Source: Aliivibrio fischeri ATCC 7744 = JCM 18803 = DSM 507
GTDB lineage: Bacteria; Pseudomonadota; Gammaproteobacteria; Enterobacterales; Vibrionaceae
DNA: 64,000 bases
Assembly (NCBI RefSeq): GCF_023983475.1
Contig: NZ_CP092712.1
Coordinates: 2,480,001 to 2,544,000, forward strand
Direction of reading: 5' to 3'
Of the stretch, positions 36,162-48,030 are shown in pieces. How positions within the stretch are numbered: the first letter of the stretch is position 1; every line of letters begins with the position of its first letter. A model generated the notes under the pieces. The model worked only from the letters and a program-made list of their open reading frames with translations, had not been told where the DNA came from and searched no databases. The position numbers and the translations under genes were made by a program.

Positions 36162-38885
36162 CTAGATCTTACCGTGACATTGTTTGTATTTCTTACCTGA
36201 ACCACATGGGCAAGGTTCATTACGACCCACTTTACGTTCTTCACGAACCATTGGAGAATGAGCTTCTTCCGCACCTTCGCCATCATCTAGCTGATTTTCA
36301 GCATTTTGATGTTGTAACTGTTGACGTCGAGCGGCTTCTTCAGCTTGTAAACGACGTTGCTCTTCCATACGCTCTACATCTTCTTGCTGTTGAACTCGAA
36401 CTTTACTTAAGATCGAAACAACATCAAATTTTAGCGTATCAAGTAAACCTTCAAACAACTCAAACGACTCACGCTTGTACTCTTGTTTCGGGTTTTTCTG
36501 AGCGTAACCACGTAAGTGAATACCTTGACGTAGGTGATCCATTGCAGCTAAGTGCTCTTTCCATAGACCATCAAGTGTTTGTAACATAACCGCTTTTTCA
36601 AAGTTACGTAGAACTGATTCGCCAACAGACTCTTCTTTTTCTTTGTAAACTTGAACTGCAGCTTCGATGATTTTTTCACGTAGGTTATCTTCATGAAGTT
36701 TATCATCGTTATCTAGCCACTCTTGAAGCGGAAGATCCAAATCAAAATCAGCACGTAGACGAGTCGTTAGTCCTTCGACATCCCACATTTCTTCTAAAGA
36801 TTGAGGTGGAATGTATTGACCAAATAGACCTTCAAGAACTTCTTGACGGTTGTAACCGATCATTTCGCTGATATCATCAACATTCATTAACTCGTCACGC
36901 AGTTCATAAACAACTTTACGTTGATCATTTGCTACATCATCGTATTCAAGCAGTTGCTTACGAATATCAAAGTTACGACCTTCAACTTTACGTTGTGCAT
37001 TTTCAATCGCTTTAGTTACCCATGGGTGCTCGATTGCTTCACCTTCTTCCATACCTAACTTCTTCATCATGCCTGATACACGATCCGAAGCAAAGATACG
37101 CATTAGTGCATCTTCCATCGATAAGTAGAAACGAGAAGAACCAGCATCACCTTGACGACCAGCACGACCACGTAATTGGTTATCAATACGGCGAGATTCA
37201 TGGCGCTCAGTACCGATAATATGCAAACCACCAGAAGCAAGAACAGCATCATGTGCTTCTTTCCATTTCGCTTTTACCGCTTGGATTTGCTCTTCTGTTG
37301 GATCTGATAGTTTAGCTACATCTGCCTGCCAACTACCACCTAACACGATATCTGTACCACGACCAGCCATGTTAGTTGCGATAGTTACAGCGCTTGCTGT
37401 ACCTGCATTTGCAACGATATCGGCCTCTTGTTCGTGGAATTTCGCATTAAGTACATTATGTTTAATTTTTGCTTTTTTCAGTGCATTTGAAAGCAATTCT
37501 GATTTTTCAATCGAAACCGTACCAACAAGAACCGGTTGGCCACGCTCAGAACAGCCCTTAATGTCTTCAATGATAGCCGCAAATTTTTCTGCTTCTGTCA
37601 TATAAACTAAATCACCCATGTCATTACGAGCCATTGGGCGGTTAGTTGGAATAACAACCGTATCTAAACCATAGATTGATTGGAATTCAAATGCTTCTGT
37701 ATCCGCTGTACCTGTCATACCTGACAGTTTTTCATATAAACGGAAGAAGTTTTGGAATGTAATAGAAGCCAATGTTTGGTTTTCATTCTGAATCTTAACA
37801 CCTTCTTTTGCTTCAACAGCTTGGTGTAAACCTTCAGACCAACGACGACCAGGCATTGTACGACCTGTATGCTCATCAACAATGATCACTTCATCATCTT
37901 TTACAATGTAATCGACGTCTTTTTCAAATAACACATGCGCACGTAAAGCAGCATTAATATGATGAAGCAGGCTAATATTTGCAGGAGAATACAACGTATC
38001 ATCTTCTTCCATTAAGCCAGCATCTTTAAGCAGTTGCTCAACAAACTCTTGACCATTTTCGGTTAAGTGCGTTTGTTTGCCTTTTTCATCTAGTGTGTAG
38101 TGACCTTCACCACGGTATTCTTCACTGTCTTCTTCGTCTTGCTTAACAAGTTGAGGGATAAGAGTGTTGATACGGATATACAGTTCAGAACTATCTTCAG
38201 CAGGACCAGAAATAATTAGAGGAGTACGAGCTTCATCGATTAAGATTGAATCCACTTCATCGACTACCGCAAAATAACGCTCACGTTGAACACGATCTTC
38301 CGCACGGAAAGCCATATTGTCACGTAGGTAATCAAAACCAAATTCGTTGTTTGTGCCGTATAGAATGTCACATAAGTAAGCTTGTTTCTTCTCTTGAGGT
38401 GGCATGTTTGGAACGTTTACACCAACAGTCATGCCTAAGAATTCAAATAACTCACGGTTTGTTTCAGCATCACGCTTAGCTAAGTAGTCATTCACGGTAA
38501 CAACGTGAACGCCTTTACCAGTTAATGCATTCAAATAACATGGCAATGTTGCTGTTAGTGTTTTACCTTCACCTGTACGCATCTCTGCGATTTGGCTATC
38601 GTTTAGTACCATACCGCCAATCATTTGAACATCAAAGTGACGCATACCATATAAACGCTTAGATGCTTCACGTACTGTAGCAAATGCTTCTGGAAGTAAA
38701 TTGTCTAAATCTTCACCTTGCTCTAAACGTGCACGGAACTCGATTGTTTTCGCTTTTAATTCTTCATCTTGTAGTGATTCGAATTGTGGTTCAAGTTTAT
38801 TAATTTGGTCTACGATTTTACGTAGCTTACGTAATGTACGATCATTACGGCTACCAATAACTTTAGTTAGAATTTTAGAAAACAT
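36162..38885 (-). CDS. secA: Preprotein translocase ATPase SecA
   Basis: Motor that pushes unfolded preproteins through SecYEG. The 907 residues have nucleotide-binding MRTGEGKTL near 102-110, [19 protein letters not shown], the preprotein crosslinking domain, and GRAGRQGD in NBD2. The C-terminal zinc tail is [14 protein letters not shown], which binds SecB. The E. coli-type secM leader gene is absent upstream; dciA is there instead, on the opposite strand. Confidence 0.98.
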   Translation of the reverse strand: MFSKILTKVIGSRNDRTLRKLRKIVDQINKLEPQFESLQDEELKAKTIEFRARLEQGEDLDNLLPEAFATVREASKRLYGMRHFDVQMIGGMVLNDSQIAEMRTGEGKTLTATLPCYLNALTGKGVHVVTVNDYLAKRDAETNRELFEFLGMTVGVNVPNMPPQEKKQAYLCDILYGTNNEFGFDYLRDNMAFRAEDRVQRERYFAVVDEVDSILIDEARTPLIISGPAEDSSELYIRINTLIPQLVKQDEEDSEEYRGEGHYTLDEKGKQTHLTENGQEFVEQLLKDAGLMEEDDTLYSPANISLLHHINAALRAHVLFEKDVDYIVKDDEVIIVDEHTGRTMPGRRWSEGLHQAVEAKEGVKIQNENQTLASITFQNFFRLYEKLSGMTGTADTEAFEFQSIYGLDTVVIPTNRPMARNDMGDLVYMTEAEKFAAIIEDIKGCSERGQPVLVGTVSIEKSELLSNALKKAKIKHNVLNAKFHEQEADIVANAGTASAVTIATNMAGRGTDIVLGGSWQADVAKLSDPTEEQIQAVKAKWKEAHDAVLASGGLHIIGTERHESRRIDNQLRGRAGRQGDAGSSRFYLSMEDALMRIFASDRVSGMMKKLGMEEGEAIEHPWVTKAIENAQRKVEGRNFDIRKQLLEYDDVANDQRKVVYELRDELMNVDDISEMIGYNRQEVLEGLFGQYIPPQSLEEMWDVEGLTTRLRADFDLDLPLQEWLDNDDKLHEDNLREKIIEAAVQVYKEKEESVGESVLRNFEKAVMLQTLDGLWKEHLAAMDHLRQGIHLRGYAQKNPKQEYKRESFELFEGLLDTLKFDVVSILSKVRVQQQEDVERMEEQRRLQAEEAARRQQLQHQNAENQLDDGEGAEEAHSPMVREERKVGRNEPCPCGSGKKYKQCHGKI

Positions 38886-38911
38886 GATTCCGTTGCTTCT
38901 CTTTATCTCTT

Positions 38912-38925
38912 GATCATTAATGATC
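38912..38925. repeat. 14-base palindrome in the secA leader
   Basis: GATCATTAATGATC is a perfect palindrome 27 bases before the secA start. A second small one (TAGAGTTTACTCTA, 38956-38969) follows. The whole 38886-39220 interval otherwise holds only divergent promoter sequence; I see no SecM-like short ORF on minus. Confidence 0.55.
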
Positions 38926-39220
38926 TGGTTTAATCTGAAATGTGAATCAATCGCCTAGAGTTTACTCTAAGAAAAATACTTCTTTTATATACTTACCTTA
39001 TGGGGATGAGGCTTTGATTTTTCAAGGCCACATTAGATAGTTGTGTTGCTTGTCATCATAAGTAATAATTAAGAAAGTATAAGCGATAACGTGAAGCAAT
39101 CCTAAGGTAAATCTGTAGAGTTTGATTTCAATTCTGAAAAATTCAGATCTAATTGGCATTTATTACTTTTTCTTTAGTACTCACCACCAAATAACGCACG
39201 ATTTATAAGAGTTTTTAGTG

Positions 39221-39688
39221 ATGCGAGACCATAGACCACAACCGGCAAACGATTTTTTCAATAATACTCGTTTTAAAGATCTGCAAGAAAAAGCGATCAT
39301 TTTGTCAAAGCTATCTCATGTACTTGAAGATGCATTGCCTACAGGCTGTGAAAATCATTGCCGTGTGGCAAATTATCGCCAAGGATCATTGGTGATCGAG
39401 GTATCAAGTAGTGTTTGGGCAACAAGAATTAATTACGAAAGACTAACTTTGTTGTCTGTTTTTCGTAAGCACGGCTTACCTAGTCTTTCTAACTTAGAAG
39501 TAAAGATCAACCCTGATCTTGCTCGATCCTTTGTCGGTGAAAAACCTGCCGTTTATAAATCAGAGAAACAGGCAAAACGTGAGCTATCGGCAGCGGCCGC
39601 TAGTGCATTAGAAATGGTAGCTGAAACAGCATCTCCTAAATTAAAAAAGCGTTTAGAAAGTCTCGCTGCATTAGCAAATAAAAAATAA
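39221..39688 (+). CDS. dciA: DnaB-helicase loader DciA (DUF721)
   Basis: DciA is the ancestral loader of replicative helicase DnaB in bacteria without DnaC. The 155 residues hold the DUF721 domain (about 20-105, KH-like, ending GSLVIEVSSSVWATRINYER...LEVKINP) and a basic, helical C-terminal tail. ATG 39221 is preferred; GTG 39218 is in frame directly before it. It is a lone plus-strand gene between secA and lpxC, the locus where dciA also lies in Pseudomonas and vibrios. Confidence 0.85.
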   Translation: MRDHRPQPANDFFNNTRFKDLQEKAIILSKLSHVLEDALPTGCENHCRVANYRQGSLVIEVSSSVWATRINYERLTLLSVFRKHGLPSLSNLEVKINPDLARSFVGEKPAVYKSEKQAKRELSAAAASALEMVAETASPKLKKRLESLAALANKK

Positions 39689-39703
39689 AAATATATCAGA
39701 TAC

Positions 39704-39736
39704 AAAAAAGCCAAGCATTCGCTTGGCTTTTTTAAT
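39704..39736. terminator. Bidirectional terminator between dciA and lpxC
   Basis: AAAAAGCCAAGC and GCTTGGCTTTTT pair perfectly around ATTC with A/T runs on both sides, between convergent genes. Confidence 0.9.
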
Positions 39737-39751
39737 TTGATGATGTGTTAC

Positions 39752-40669
39752 TTACGCAAGTACCATTCCTGGTTGCATAAATGCAACTGGAGACTCTTGC
39801 TCATCCTCAATGGTCGTCCACTCCCATGCTTCTTGATCTGCAAGAACTGCACGAAGTAGCTGATTATTCAAAGCGTGACCTGATTTGTATGCACGAAGTT
39901 CACCTAGAATACTATGACCTGACATATATAGGTCACCCACAGCATCTAGAACTTTATGCGTTACAAATTCATTATCAAAGCGTAGACCGTCTTCATTTAG
40001 GATTCGGTAATCATCAAGTACGATTGCACAATCAAAGCTACCACCTAAACATAGATTTTGCGATTGTAAGTACTCGATATCACGCATAAACCCAAAAGTA
40101 CGAGCTCGTGAAATATCTTTGATAAACGATTGGCTTGAAAAATCAAACACTAGCTTTTGGTCATCTGATTCAATCGCAGGGTGATTAAAGTCAATAGTGA
40201 AATCTAAACGGAAACCGTTGTAAGGACGAATTTCAGCCCACTTATCACCATCTTCTATGCGAACAGGTTTCTTAATACGAATGAATTTCTTCGCTGTATT
40301 AAGTTCTTCAATACCTGCAGATTGTAAAAGATATACAAAAGGACTTGCACTGCCATCCATAATTGGAATTTCAGGAGCATCAACTTCGATAACAACGTTA
40401 TCAATGCCCATGCCAGCTAAAGCAGCATTCAAGTGCTCAACCGTTGAGATACGTACGCCTTCATCATTAACTAACGCTGTACATAGCATCGTGTCACGAA
40501 CTGACTCTGGATCCGCAGGGAAATCAACTGGCGGATTAAGGTCTGTACGACGATAAATCACACCTGTGTTCGCAGCTGCTGGACGAAGAGTAAGCGTAAC
40601 TTTACGGCCTGAGTGTAAACCCACGCCTGTCATTTGTACGATACTTTTCAGTGTACGTTGTCTGATCAT
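39752..40669 (-). CDS. lpxC: UDP-3-O-acyl-N-acetylglucosamine deacetylase
   Basis: Zinc enzyme for the committed step of lipid A synthesis. It has 305 residues, as in E. coli. Zinc ligands are the His of [10 protein letters not shown] and the His and Asp of [16 protein letters not shown] is near the N-terminus and [11 protein letters not shown] in the middle. In E. coli the C-terminal residues guide FtsH degradation; here the tail is QPGMVLA, similarly non-polar. It lies 105 bases after ftsZ, at the end of the dcw cluster. Confidence 0.97.
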   Translation of the reverse strand: MIRQRTLKSIVQMTGVGLHSGRKVTLTLRPAAANTGVIYRRTDLNPPVDFPADPESVRDTMLCTALVNDEGVRISTVEHLNAALAGMGIDNVVIEVDAPEIPIMDGSASPFVYLLQSAGIEELNTAKKFIRIKKPVRIEDGDKWAEIRPYNGFRLDFTIDFNHPAIESDDQKLVFDFSSQSFIKDISRARTFGFMRDIEYLQSQNLCLGGSFDCAIVLDDYRILNEDGLRFDNEFVTHKVLDAVGDLYMSGHSILGELRAYKSGHALNNQLLRAVLADQEAWEWTTIEDEQESPVAFMQPGMVLA

Positions 40670-40774
40670 ATGCTCATCTCAACTATAAATATGCTTAATT
40701 TCAAACCAATTCTAAGAACTGGTCTGATATTCTAGCACACAATTTTTCATTAAACCAAATCGTTTGATGATTAA

Positions 40775-42025
40775 TTAGTCAGCTTGGCGTCGTAAAAACG
40801 CTGGGATATCTAAGTAATCTTCTTTCTGATCTGGCTTAGCTTGTGCCGCACCCGCATTCTGAACACCAGCTGCTGGTGATGTAGATGGCGCAGATGGTTG
40901 TGCTGCTGGTTTAGTTACTTGCACGTTTTGTGCCGCTTTTTCAACCACAGGTTCAACTGGTGCTTCAACTTTTGGTTTTACTTGTGCTTGAGCCGCAGGT
41001 TGAGCTGCTGGAGCCGATTGAGCAGGAGCCGCTGCTTTATTCGTCACTAACGTGATTTCAGGCTTTTTTTCAGTACCGATACCTGTAGCAACAACCGTTA
41101 CGCGAATTTCGTCACTCATATCAGGATCAAGAGAAGTACCAATAACAACCGTTGCGTTATCTGATGCAAATGCTTTTACTGTATTACCTACAGTTTCAAA
41201 TTCATCAAGACGCATATCTAAACCTGCAGTGATGTTTACAAGAACACCACGAGCGCCAGCAAGATCGATATCTTCAAGTAACGGACTTGAAATCGCTTCT
41301 TCTGCTGCTTGTTCTGCACGATCTTCGCCTACTGCGATACCGCTACCCATCATTGCATGTCCCATTTCAGACATAACGGTACGAACATCGGCGAAATCGA
41401 CGTTGATCATACCAGGACGAGTAATAAGCTCTGCGATACCTTGAACAGCATTACGAAGAACATCATTCGCTTTTGCAAATGCTTCTAATAACGTAATACC
41501 ACGGCCAAGAACTTTTAATAATTTTTCGTTTGGAATCGTAATTAATGAGTCAACATGTTTTGATAACTCTTCGATACCTTGCTCAGCAAAAGCAAGACGC
41601 TTACGACCTTCAAAGCTAAATGGTTTGGTAACCACAGCAACTGTTAGAATATTTAATTCTTTAGCAACTTCAGCAATAATAGGAGCTGCACCAGTACCTG
41701 TACCGCCACCCATACCAGCTGCGATAAATACCATATCAGCGCCCGCTAACACTTCTTTCAGTGCTTCACGGTCTTCTAGAGCTGCATCACGGCCTACTTG
41801 CGGGTTTGCACCAGCACCTAATCCTTTAGTGATGTCGCCACCAATTTGAATAACGGTATTTACACTCGTTTTACGAAGTGCTTGTGCATCAGTATTTACA
41901 CTGATGAACTCAACACCTTCAATTGATTCTCGTACCATGTGCTCGATAGCATTACCGCCACCGCCACCTACACCAACAACTTTAATTACTGCGTCGTCGG
42001 ACATTTCCATCATCGGCTCAAACAT
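40775..42025 (-). CDS. ftsZ: Cell division GTPase FtsZ
   Basis: Tubulin homologue that forms the Z-ring. The 416 residues have the nucleotide-binding GVGGGGGNA and tubulin signature [10 protein letters not shown] (near 105-114), the T7 loop [11 protein letters not shown], and a long Ala/Pro/Gln-rich linker (about 320-400). The C-terminal peptide [14 protein letters not shown] binds FtsA and ZipA. It lies 32 bases after ftsA and ends the dcw genes proper. Confidence 0.98.
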   Translation of the reverse strand: MFEPMMEMSDDAVIKVVGVGGGGGNAIEHMVRESIEGVEFISVNTDAQALRKTSVNTVIQIGGDITKGLGAGANPQVGRDAALEDREALKEVLAGADMVFIAAGMGGGTGTGAAPIIAEVAKELNILTVAVVTKPFSFEGRKRLAFAEQGIEELSKHVDSLITIPNEKLLKVLGRGITLLEAFAKANDVLRNAVQGIAELITRPGMINVDFADVRTVMSEMGHAMMGSGIAVGEDRAEQAAEEAISSPLLEDIDLAGARGVLVNITAGLDMRLDEFETVGNTVKAFASDNATVVIGTSLDPDMSDEIRVTVVATGIGTEKKPEITLVTNKAAAPAQSAPAAQPAAQAQVKPKVEAPVEPVVEKAAQNVQVTKPAAQPSAPSTSPAAGVQNAGAAQAKPDQKEDYLDIPAFLRRQAD

Positions 42026-42057
42026 TTGTTCTCTCCGTTTCTTCCTGTTCGCTCAGG

Positions 42058-43320
42058 TTAAAACTCTTTTAGTATCCAATTTTTAAATTTCTTTATTACG
42101 GTAGTAAAAGATTGGCTCTTACTTGGCACATAATCTTCATCGTCATGTAACTGACTTTCTTTACCGTAATGTAAAAGCCCTACAGCTGTCGCTTGATAAG
42201 GTTCTTTTACGTAATCTGTTAGGCCTGTCACCTCTAAAGGTTGACCAATTCTAACTTGAGTTTGGAACACACGCTCAGCGCAGTCAACCAAACCTTCAAT
42301 CTGTGACCCACCACCAGTCAATACAATACCGGCAGCAAGATGATGTTTTGTACCTTCAGCGCGTAATTGGTCTTGAATTGAGACAATTCGCTGATTTACA
42401 AGACCGAGCAGTTCAGAATACCTTGGTTCGATAACTTCTGCTAGCATTCTTCGCTGTAAACTTCGAGATGGACGCCCGCCAACACTTGGAACATTGACCG
42501 TTTCATCTCGATTAATATGTTCACTTATCGCACAACCATATTTTACTTTTAATTTTTCAGCATCGTTAAATGGCGTACCAAAAGCATAAGCTATATCACT
42601 TGTTACTGCATTTCCGGCATAAGGTAATACTTCAGCATGACGTAATGAACCGTCAGTCCAAATTGCGATATCCATTGTGCCAGCACCGATATCAACAACA
42701 CAAACACCTAAATCACGCTCATCTTCTGTAATAACTGCATTACTTGAAGCCAAACCAGAAAAAATAATATGTTCAACTTTTAAACCACAACGTTCTACCG
42801 CTTTCACTATATTACGTGCCATATCATTATGGCAGGTAATAAGATGAACGCTAACTTCCATTCTCATTCCTGATAACCCAATAGGGTTTCTGATCCCTTT
42901 TTGAACATCAATAGAGAATTCTTGTGGAATTACATGCAATGTACGCTGTTCATCACCTATCTTAACAGATTTTGCAGTATGAATAACGCTATCCATGTCA
43001 TCTTGAGTCACTTCTTCTTCAGAAATTGACCCCATACCTTTCTCGATTTGGCTAGCAATATGTTTGCCAGAAAGAGAGATAAACACTGATGTAATGGTAC
43101 ATTCAGCCATCAATTCAGCTTGATCAATCGCTCTTTGAACCGATTTTACAACCGATTCTAGGTCGTTTACACCACCTTTATCCATACCACGAGATGGACA
43201 TGAACCAGAGCCGATAACACTCACTTGGCCATCAGGTAAAACTTCGCCAACTAACGCTGAAACTTTGTTTGTACCAATGTCTAAACCAACAATAATACTG
43301 CCTTCTGGCGTTTTACTCAT
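42058..43320 (-). CDS. ftsA: Cell division protein FtsA
   Basis: Actin-like ATPase that anchors FtsZ to the inner membrane. It has 420 residues with phosphate-binding GLDIGTNKVSALVGE, the SHS2-type 1C domain, GAGTMDIAIW and GGGSQIEGL. The C-terminal amphipathic membrane-targeting helix is KKFKNWILKEF. One base separates it from the ftsQ stop. Confidence 0.97.
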   Translation of the reverse strand: MSKTPEGSIIVGLDIGTNKVSALVGEVLPDGQVSVIGSGSCPSRGMDKGGVNDLESVVKSVQRAIDQAELMAECTITSVFISLSGKHIASQIEKGMGSISEEEVTQDDMDSVIHTAKSVKIGDEQRTLHVIPQEFSIDVQKGIRNPIGLSGMRMEVSVHLITCHNDMARNIVKAVERCGLKVEHIIFSGLASSNAVITEDERDLGVCVVDIGAGTMDIAIWTDGSLRHAEVLPYAGNAVTSDIAYAFGTPFNDAEKLKVKYGCAISEHINRDETVNVPSVGGRPSRSLQRRMLAEVIEPRYSELLGLVNQRIVSIQDQLRAEGTKHHLAAGIVLTGGGSQIEGLVDCAERVFQTQVRIGQPLEVTGLTDYVKEPYQATAVGLLHYGKESQLHDDEDYVPSKSQSFTTVIKKFKNWILKEF

Positions 43321-43321
43321 G

Positions 43322-44092
43322 TCAATTCTCTTCTTTATTTTCTACATCATCGGATTTCCATCCAACGGCAGCACCAGTGTCATAACGAAGATCTATATAA
43401 TCTATCGAATCTTTTTTACTTTCTAATTGTTTATATAAAGCAATAAAACGTTCAACTCGTTCTTCTCTTGAATCACGCCCTAATTCTAAACGGATACCGT
43501 TATCAAGAACGACCTGCCAAGATAATCGTTCAGTCAATGCCACGCTATGAACGGTTACATGTATTGGTTCAAATTGCTTTTGTAATTGGTGCCAAAAATC
43601 GAGTACATCTTTACTGCTGGTTTCAGGGCCAAATAACGCAGGTTTAGGTTCGCGTAAATCACTCATAGGCGCATTAAAAACAACACCTTCTGGATTAACG
43701 ATAACTCGATTATTCCATGTTGCTTCTGGCTGATGCTCAACAACAAAAACCTTAATAGTTTCAGGCCACTGTTTACGTACTGATACTTGGGCTATCCAAG
43801 GCAAAGATAATAAAGCATCTTGCAGTTTATTCACATCTTGCGTCATAAAAGTGCCGATGGAATCCATAGAATCTATTGCTTCACGGATATCATCAGCCGT
43901 AATATGCTTCAACTGCCCTTGAATAATCATATGTGATAATGGCAATCGGTCCTCATCTGTCATCCAACTTATCGTCGAAATAACCAACCAAAGTGAAGTA
44001 ATCACGACTAAAGAAAGAAAAATAGCACCTGGTAGATGTTTTCTTACTTTTTCTTTATCAAATGAAGTATTCATTTTGACAGCTTTAATCAT
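43322..44092 (-). CDS. ftsQ: Cell division protein FtsQ
   Basis: Bitopic divisome protein of the FtsQBL complex. The 256 residues have a short cytoplasmic tail, one membrane helix (about 24-48, with LSLVVITSLWLV) and a periplasmic POTRA domain (LSHMIIQGQLKHITADDI) plus beta domain. An in-frame ATG at 44074 would shorten the tail by six residues. No ddl gene precedes it: 206 AT-rich bases (44093-44298) without an ORF separate it from murC. Confidence 0.94.
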   Translation of the reverse strand: MIKAVKMNTSFDKEKVRKHLPGAIFLSLVVITSLWLVISTISWMTDEDRLPLSHMIIQGQLKHITADDIREAIDSMDSIGTFMTQDVNKLQDALLSLPWIAQVSVRKQWPETIKVFVVEHQPEATWNNRVIVNPEGVVFNAPMSDLREPKPALFGPETSSKDVLDFWHQLQKQFEPIHVTVHSVALTERLSWQVVLDNGIRLELGRDSREERVERFIALYKQLESKKDSIDYIDLRYDTGAAVGWKSDDVENKEEN

Positions 44093-44298
44093 ATTAACGT
44101 CACAACAATGCCAAAAATAATGTCATATCAATCAATTTAACCAATAAAAATAGAGATATAACATTTCAATTAATTTATATAATAATTATAGGGTGCAAAA
44201 ACCCTCTATCCAAACTCTGATAGCATATTATTAATACAATGAGGATTCTATCCCATTATTCGTTTTTTTATTAGAAGTTCTAACTAATTAAACAATAA

Positions 44299-45762
44299 TT
44301 ATCCTAACTTTTTCATTGTTTCAATATTTAATTTCATTGAAGCCAATTGCTTAGCTAATTTACCAACATCTCCAGCGCCTTGCGTCAGGATTAAGTCACC
44401 TTCTTGAATTATATTCGCTAAAACAGGTGGTAATGCCTCTATTGTTGGTACAAATACCGGATCTATTTTTCCACGACCACGGATAGTACGACATAACGCT
44501 CGCCCATCAGCACCTGCAATTGGCGTTTCACCCGCTGAGTAAACATCAAGCATAATTAATACATCAACATTATCCAATACATTGGCGAAGTCGTCATATA
44601 AATCACGAGTTCGGCTATAACGGTGTGGTTGGAAAATCATAACCAGACGCTTTTCAGCCCAGCCTGCACGTGCTGCTTTAATGGTTACGTCAACTTCTGT
44701 TGGGTGATGACCATAATCATCTACTAACATTGCTGAGCCATTGCCAGTTTCAAATTCGCCAAGTTGATCGAAACGACGACCCGCACCTTCAAAGTTTAAT
44801 AGCGCAGTAAGAATAGCTTCATCTTCAACATCTTCTTCTGTTGCTACTGCAATTGCAGCGGTAGCATTCAACGCATTATGTTTGCCAGGGATATTCAAAA
44901 CAATATCTAAATCAGTACGATCTTTTCTTTGAACCGTAAAGAAACTTTGCTGGCCAACTTGACGATAGTTAATTAAACGTACATCTGCATCATCAGAGAA
45001 ACCATAAGTAATCACCTGACGGCTCACTTGCGGTAGTAATTCTCGAACAACTGGGTCATCAACACACATTACCGCTTGACCATAAAATGGAAGGTTATGT
45101 AAAAAATCGATAAACGTTTGTTTTAACGTTTCAAAATCACCACCATACGTATCCATATGATCTGCTTCGATATTCGTAACAATACTGACCATAGGTTGTA
45201 GGTGTAAGAACGAAGCATCACTTTCATCAGCTTCAGCAATTAAGAATCGACTTGAACCTAAACGTGCATTTGTACCTGCGTTTTTAACTAATCCACCATT
45301 TACAAATGTTGGATCTAACCCTGCTTCTGAATAAATTTGAGTTGTTAACGCCGTGGTTGTGGTTTTACCATGCGTGCCAGCAACAGCAATACCATGACGG
45401 TAACGCATTAACTCAGCTAACATTTCTGCACGACGAATCACTGGAATACGATTTTCTTTCGCCGCTACAATTTCAGGGTTACTTGGATCAATGGCAGTAG
45501 ATACAACTACAACACTCGCTTTTTCAACATTACTTGCTTGATGCCCAAAGAAAATCTCAGCACCTTTTTGCGCTAAACGAACAGTGACTGTGTTCTCAGC
45601 CATATCGGAACCACTGATGTGATAACCTTCATTTAAAAGTACTTCCGCAATACCACTCATTCCTGCGCCACCAATACCAACGAAGTGAATGCACTCAACA
45701 CGACGCATTTCAGGGATCATGGTTCTTATTTCAGCTAATTGCAGTTTCTGTTCTTTTGTCAT
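44299..45762 (-). CDS. murC: UDP-N-acetylmuramate-L-alanine ligase
   Basis: Adds L-Ala to UDP-MurNAc. ATG 45762 gives 487 residues with [20 protein letters not shown] aligned to the E. coli start; a TTG at 45774 is not needed. It has [14 protein letters not shown] (UDP site), ATP-binding [12 protein letters not shown], the ADESDASFL and [10 protein letters not shown] motifs, and HHPTEV. It follows murG after 15 bases. Confidence 0.97.
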   Translation of the reverse strand: MTKEQKLQLAEIRTMIPEMRRVECIHFVGIGGAGMSGIAEVLLNEGYHISGSDMAENTVTVRLAQKGAEIFFGHQASNVEKASVVVVSTAIDPSNPEIVAAKENRIPVIRRAEMLAELMRYRHGIAVAGTHGKTTTTALTTQIYSEAGLDPTFVNGGLVKNAGTNARLGSSRFLIAEADESDASFLHLQPMVSIVTNIEADHMDTYGGDFETLKQTFIDFLHNLPFYGQAVMCVDDPVVRELLPQVSRQVITYGFSDDADVRLINYRQVGQQSFFTVQRKDRTDLDIVLNIPGKHNALNATAAIAVATEEDVEDEAILTALLNFEGAGRRFDQLGEFETGNGSAMLVDDYGHHPTEVDVTIKAARAGWAEKRLVMIFQPHRYSRTRDLYDDFANVLDNVDVLIMLDVYSAGETPIAGADGRALCRTIRGRGKIDPVFVPTIEALPPVLANIIQEGDLILTQGAGDVGKLAKQLASMKLNIETMKKLG

Positions 45763-45777
45763 TCTTAATCTCAATTC

Positions 45778-46842
45778 TTATTTAGCGAGGCTTTTTATTG
45801 CATTAGCAACACGCACATCAGCATCGATAATTGCTGCGTCTCGAGCATTACATGCCATGTCGAGTAATTGTTTTCGCTCTAAACCGTTCAGTGTATCAAC
45901 CAATCCCTGAACTGTTAAATCTTGTTGTTCAATCATTTGCGCTGCGCCACATTGTACTAGGTGATCAGCATTCAATGCTTGTTGGCGATCTTTATGCATA
46001 AATGGAATAAATATAGAACCAACACCAGCTGCAGATACTTCCGAAACCGTTAATGCACCAGAACGACAAACCAATAAGTCAGCCCACGCATAAGCTTCTG
46101 CTACATTATCGATAAACTCTGTCACTTTGGCATCAGCAATACCGTTATCACGATACGCTTGTTCTACTGTTTCTTGTGAGCCTTTACCTGCTTGATGCCA
46201 AATTTCAATATCATGGCTTAATTGAGGTAATGCTTCTGGTAGTGTTGTATTTAAAATACGAGCACCTTGACTGCCTCCCATCACTAACAAACGGATAGGG
46301 CCAGTTCTCTGTGCAAATCTTTCTTTTGGATGAGGTAATTGACACACATCCTCACGAACAGGGTTCCCTACAACTTCAGCATTAGGAAAAGCACCAGGAA
46401 ATGCTTGGAACACACGTTTTGCAATTTTAGATAACCATTGATTAGTTAAACCAGCAACCGCATTTTGTTCATGCAATACAACAGGAATACCTGATAACCA
46501 AGCAGCGATACCACCTGGACCACTTACATAGCCCCCCATTCCTAGTACCACATCTGGTTGCCATGCTTTAATGTGTTTTTTCGCTTGAGAGATTGCCCCT
46601 AAGATTTGAAATGGTGCTGCAATTAACTTTTTAAGTCCTTGCCCACGAAGGCCTTTAACTTTAATAAAATCAATTTCAATACCATGTTTAGGAACTAAAT
46701 CTGCTTCCATTCGGTCAGCGGTTCCCAACCAACGGATCTCCCATCCTTCACTTTGTAATTGCTTTGCAACAGCAAGACCTGGGAAAACATGACCGCCAGT
46801 ACCACCAGCCATCACTAATAAACGTTTATTTTTGTTCTTCAT
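45778..46842 (-). CDS. murG: Lipid II synthase MurG
   Basis: GT28 glycosyltransferase that adds GlcNAc to lipid I on the inner face of the membrane. The start at 46842 has GGAG six bases upstream and gives 354 residues; ATG 46863 lies in ftsW and lacks a ribosome-binding site. Motifs are [36 protein letters not shown] and [10 protein letters not shown]. It overlaps the ftsW 3' end by 17 bases. Confidence 0.96.
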   Translation of the reverse strand: MKNKNKRLLVMAGGTGGHVFPGLAVAKQLQSEGWEIRWLGTADRMEADLVPKHGIEIDFIKVKGLRGQGLKKLIAAPFQILGAISQAKKHIKAWQPDVVLGMGGYVSGPGGIAAWLSGIPVVLHEQNAVAGLTNQWLSKIAKRVFQAFPGAFPNAEVVGNPVREDVCQLPHPKERFAQRTGPIRLLVMGGSQGARILNTTLPEALPQLSHDIEIWHQAGKGSQETVEQAYRDNGIADAKVTEFIDNVAEAYAWADLLVCRSGALTVSEVSAAGVGSIFIPFMHKDRQQALNADHLVQCGAAQMIEQQDLTVQGLVDTLNGLERKQLLDMACNARDAAIIDADVRVANAIKSLAK

Positions 46843-48028
46843 TTTCACTCCGAGGAGGCTCATTTTCTAAATAGAGACGACATTCATGATCAATGCGGAT
46901 GAGTAACGATACGGCAACTGACATGATAATCAAACTGGAACCACCATAACTGATAAGTGGTAGTGTTAAGCCTTTTGTCGGAACAATACCAGCAGCAGCA
47001 CCAACATTGACTAAGGTTTGAAATGCAAACCAAATCCCAATACCAAATGCTAAAAACCCACCAAAACGTTGATCATGTTGAAGACATTTTCGCCCAATAA
47101 GTAATGCTTTTAATACTAAAGCGAAAATTAAAACCAAGATCAGAGTGACGCCAACAAAACCTAACTCTTCAGCAACCACAGCAAATACAAAGTCAGTATG
47201 TGCCTCAGGTAGGTACTCTAACTTTTGAATCGAATTACCTAAACCTTCACCAAACCAACTACCACGACCAAATGCCATAAGAGATTGAGTTAGTTGGTAA
47301 CCACTACCAAATGGGTCTTGCCATGGGTCTAAGAAAGAGGTTACACGACGCATACGATAAGGTTCTGCAATAATCAGAACAATCACTAATGAAATGCCAC
47401 TCATCACTAAAGCAATAAATTGCCAAAGCTTTGCACCCGCAATAAATAGCATACCGATAGTAGTGACAAACATTACAATCGTGGTACCTAAGTCGGGTTG
47501 CAATAATAAGAAAAATGCTAGAGTGATAAGTACGATTAATGGTTTAACAAAACCTTTAAAACTTTCTCTCACTTCACCATGACGGCGAACTAAGTATCCC
47601 GAAATAAAAATAAATAGAGAAAGTTTTGCAACTTCGGCTGGCTGCAAGTTGAAGATACCAAGAGGTAACCAACGAGCAGCACCATTTACCGATTTACCAA
47701 CCAGCAATACTGCAATTAATAATAAGATGGATACAAATAAGAATTTTCCACTGTATTTTAGCCAGGTATCTAATTGGATTCGCAATACAACAGATGAGGC
47801 ACCAAGAGCCAAACACACAAATAGCATGTGACGAAGCATAAAGTGAAAAGGCTGATCAGTTAAGCGTGTACTAATAGGAAACGACGCAGAACCTACCATG
47901 ATCAATCCAGTAAGCATTAAACCTAAAGAAATCCATATCAGCTGACGATCGAACATGACTTTAGGTGACGGTGTTAAACACCAATCTTGAATGGAAAAGA
48001 TCCCTTGTTTAATTCGCTCAAATGCCAA
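46826..48028 (-). CDS. ftsW: Septal peptidoglycan polymerase FtsW
   Basis: SEDS-family glycosyltransferase that works with FtsI (PBP3) at the septum. The 400 residues have about ten membrane helices and the conserved [28 protein letters not shown] and LQPAEVAKL, which includes residues around the catalytic Asp region. It is preceded by murD (two-base gap) and overlaps murG. Confidence 0.96.
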   Translation of the reverse strand: MAFERIKQGIFSIQDWCLTPSPKVMFDRQLIWISLGLMLTGLIMVGSASFPISTRLTDQPFHFMLRHMLFVCLALGASSVVLRIQLDTWLKYSGKFLFVSILLLIAVLLVGKSVNGAARWLPLGIFNLQPAEVAKLSLFIFISGYLVRRHGEVRESFKGFVKPLIVLITLAFFLLLQPDLGTTIVMFVTTIGMLFIAGAKLWQFIALVMSGISLVIVLIIAEPYRMRRVTSFLDPWQDPFGSGYQLTQSLMAFGRGSWFGEGLGNSIQKLEYLPEAHTDFVFAVVAEELGFVGVTLILVLIFALVLKALLIGRKCLQHDQRFGGFLAFGIGIWFAFQTLVNVGAAAGIVPTKGLTLPLISYGGSSLIIMSVAVSLLIRIDHECRLYLENEPPRSENEEQK

Positions 48029-48030
48029 AA

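Noticed and set aside
38886..39220. SecM-like arrest peptide before secA
   Set aside because: No suitable ORF with ribosome-binding site and arrest-type C-terminus is present on minus.
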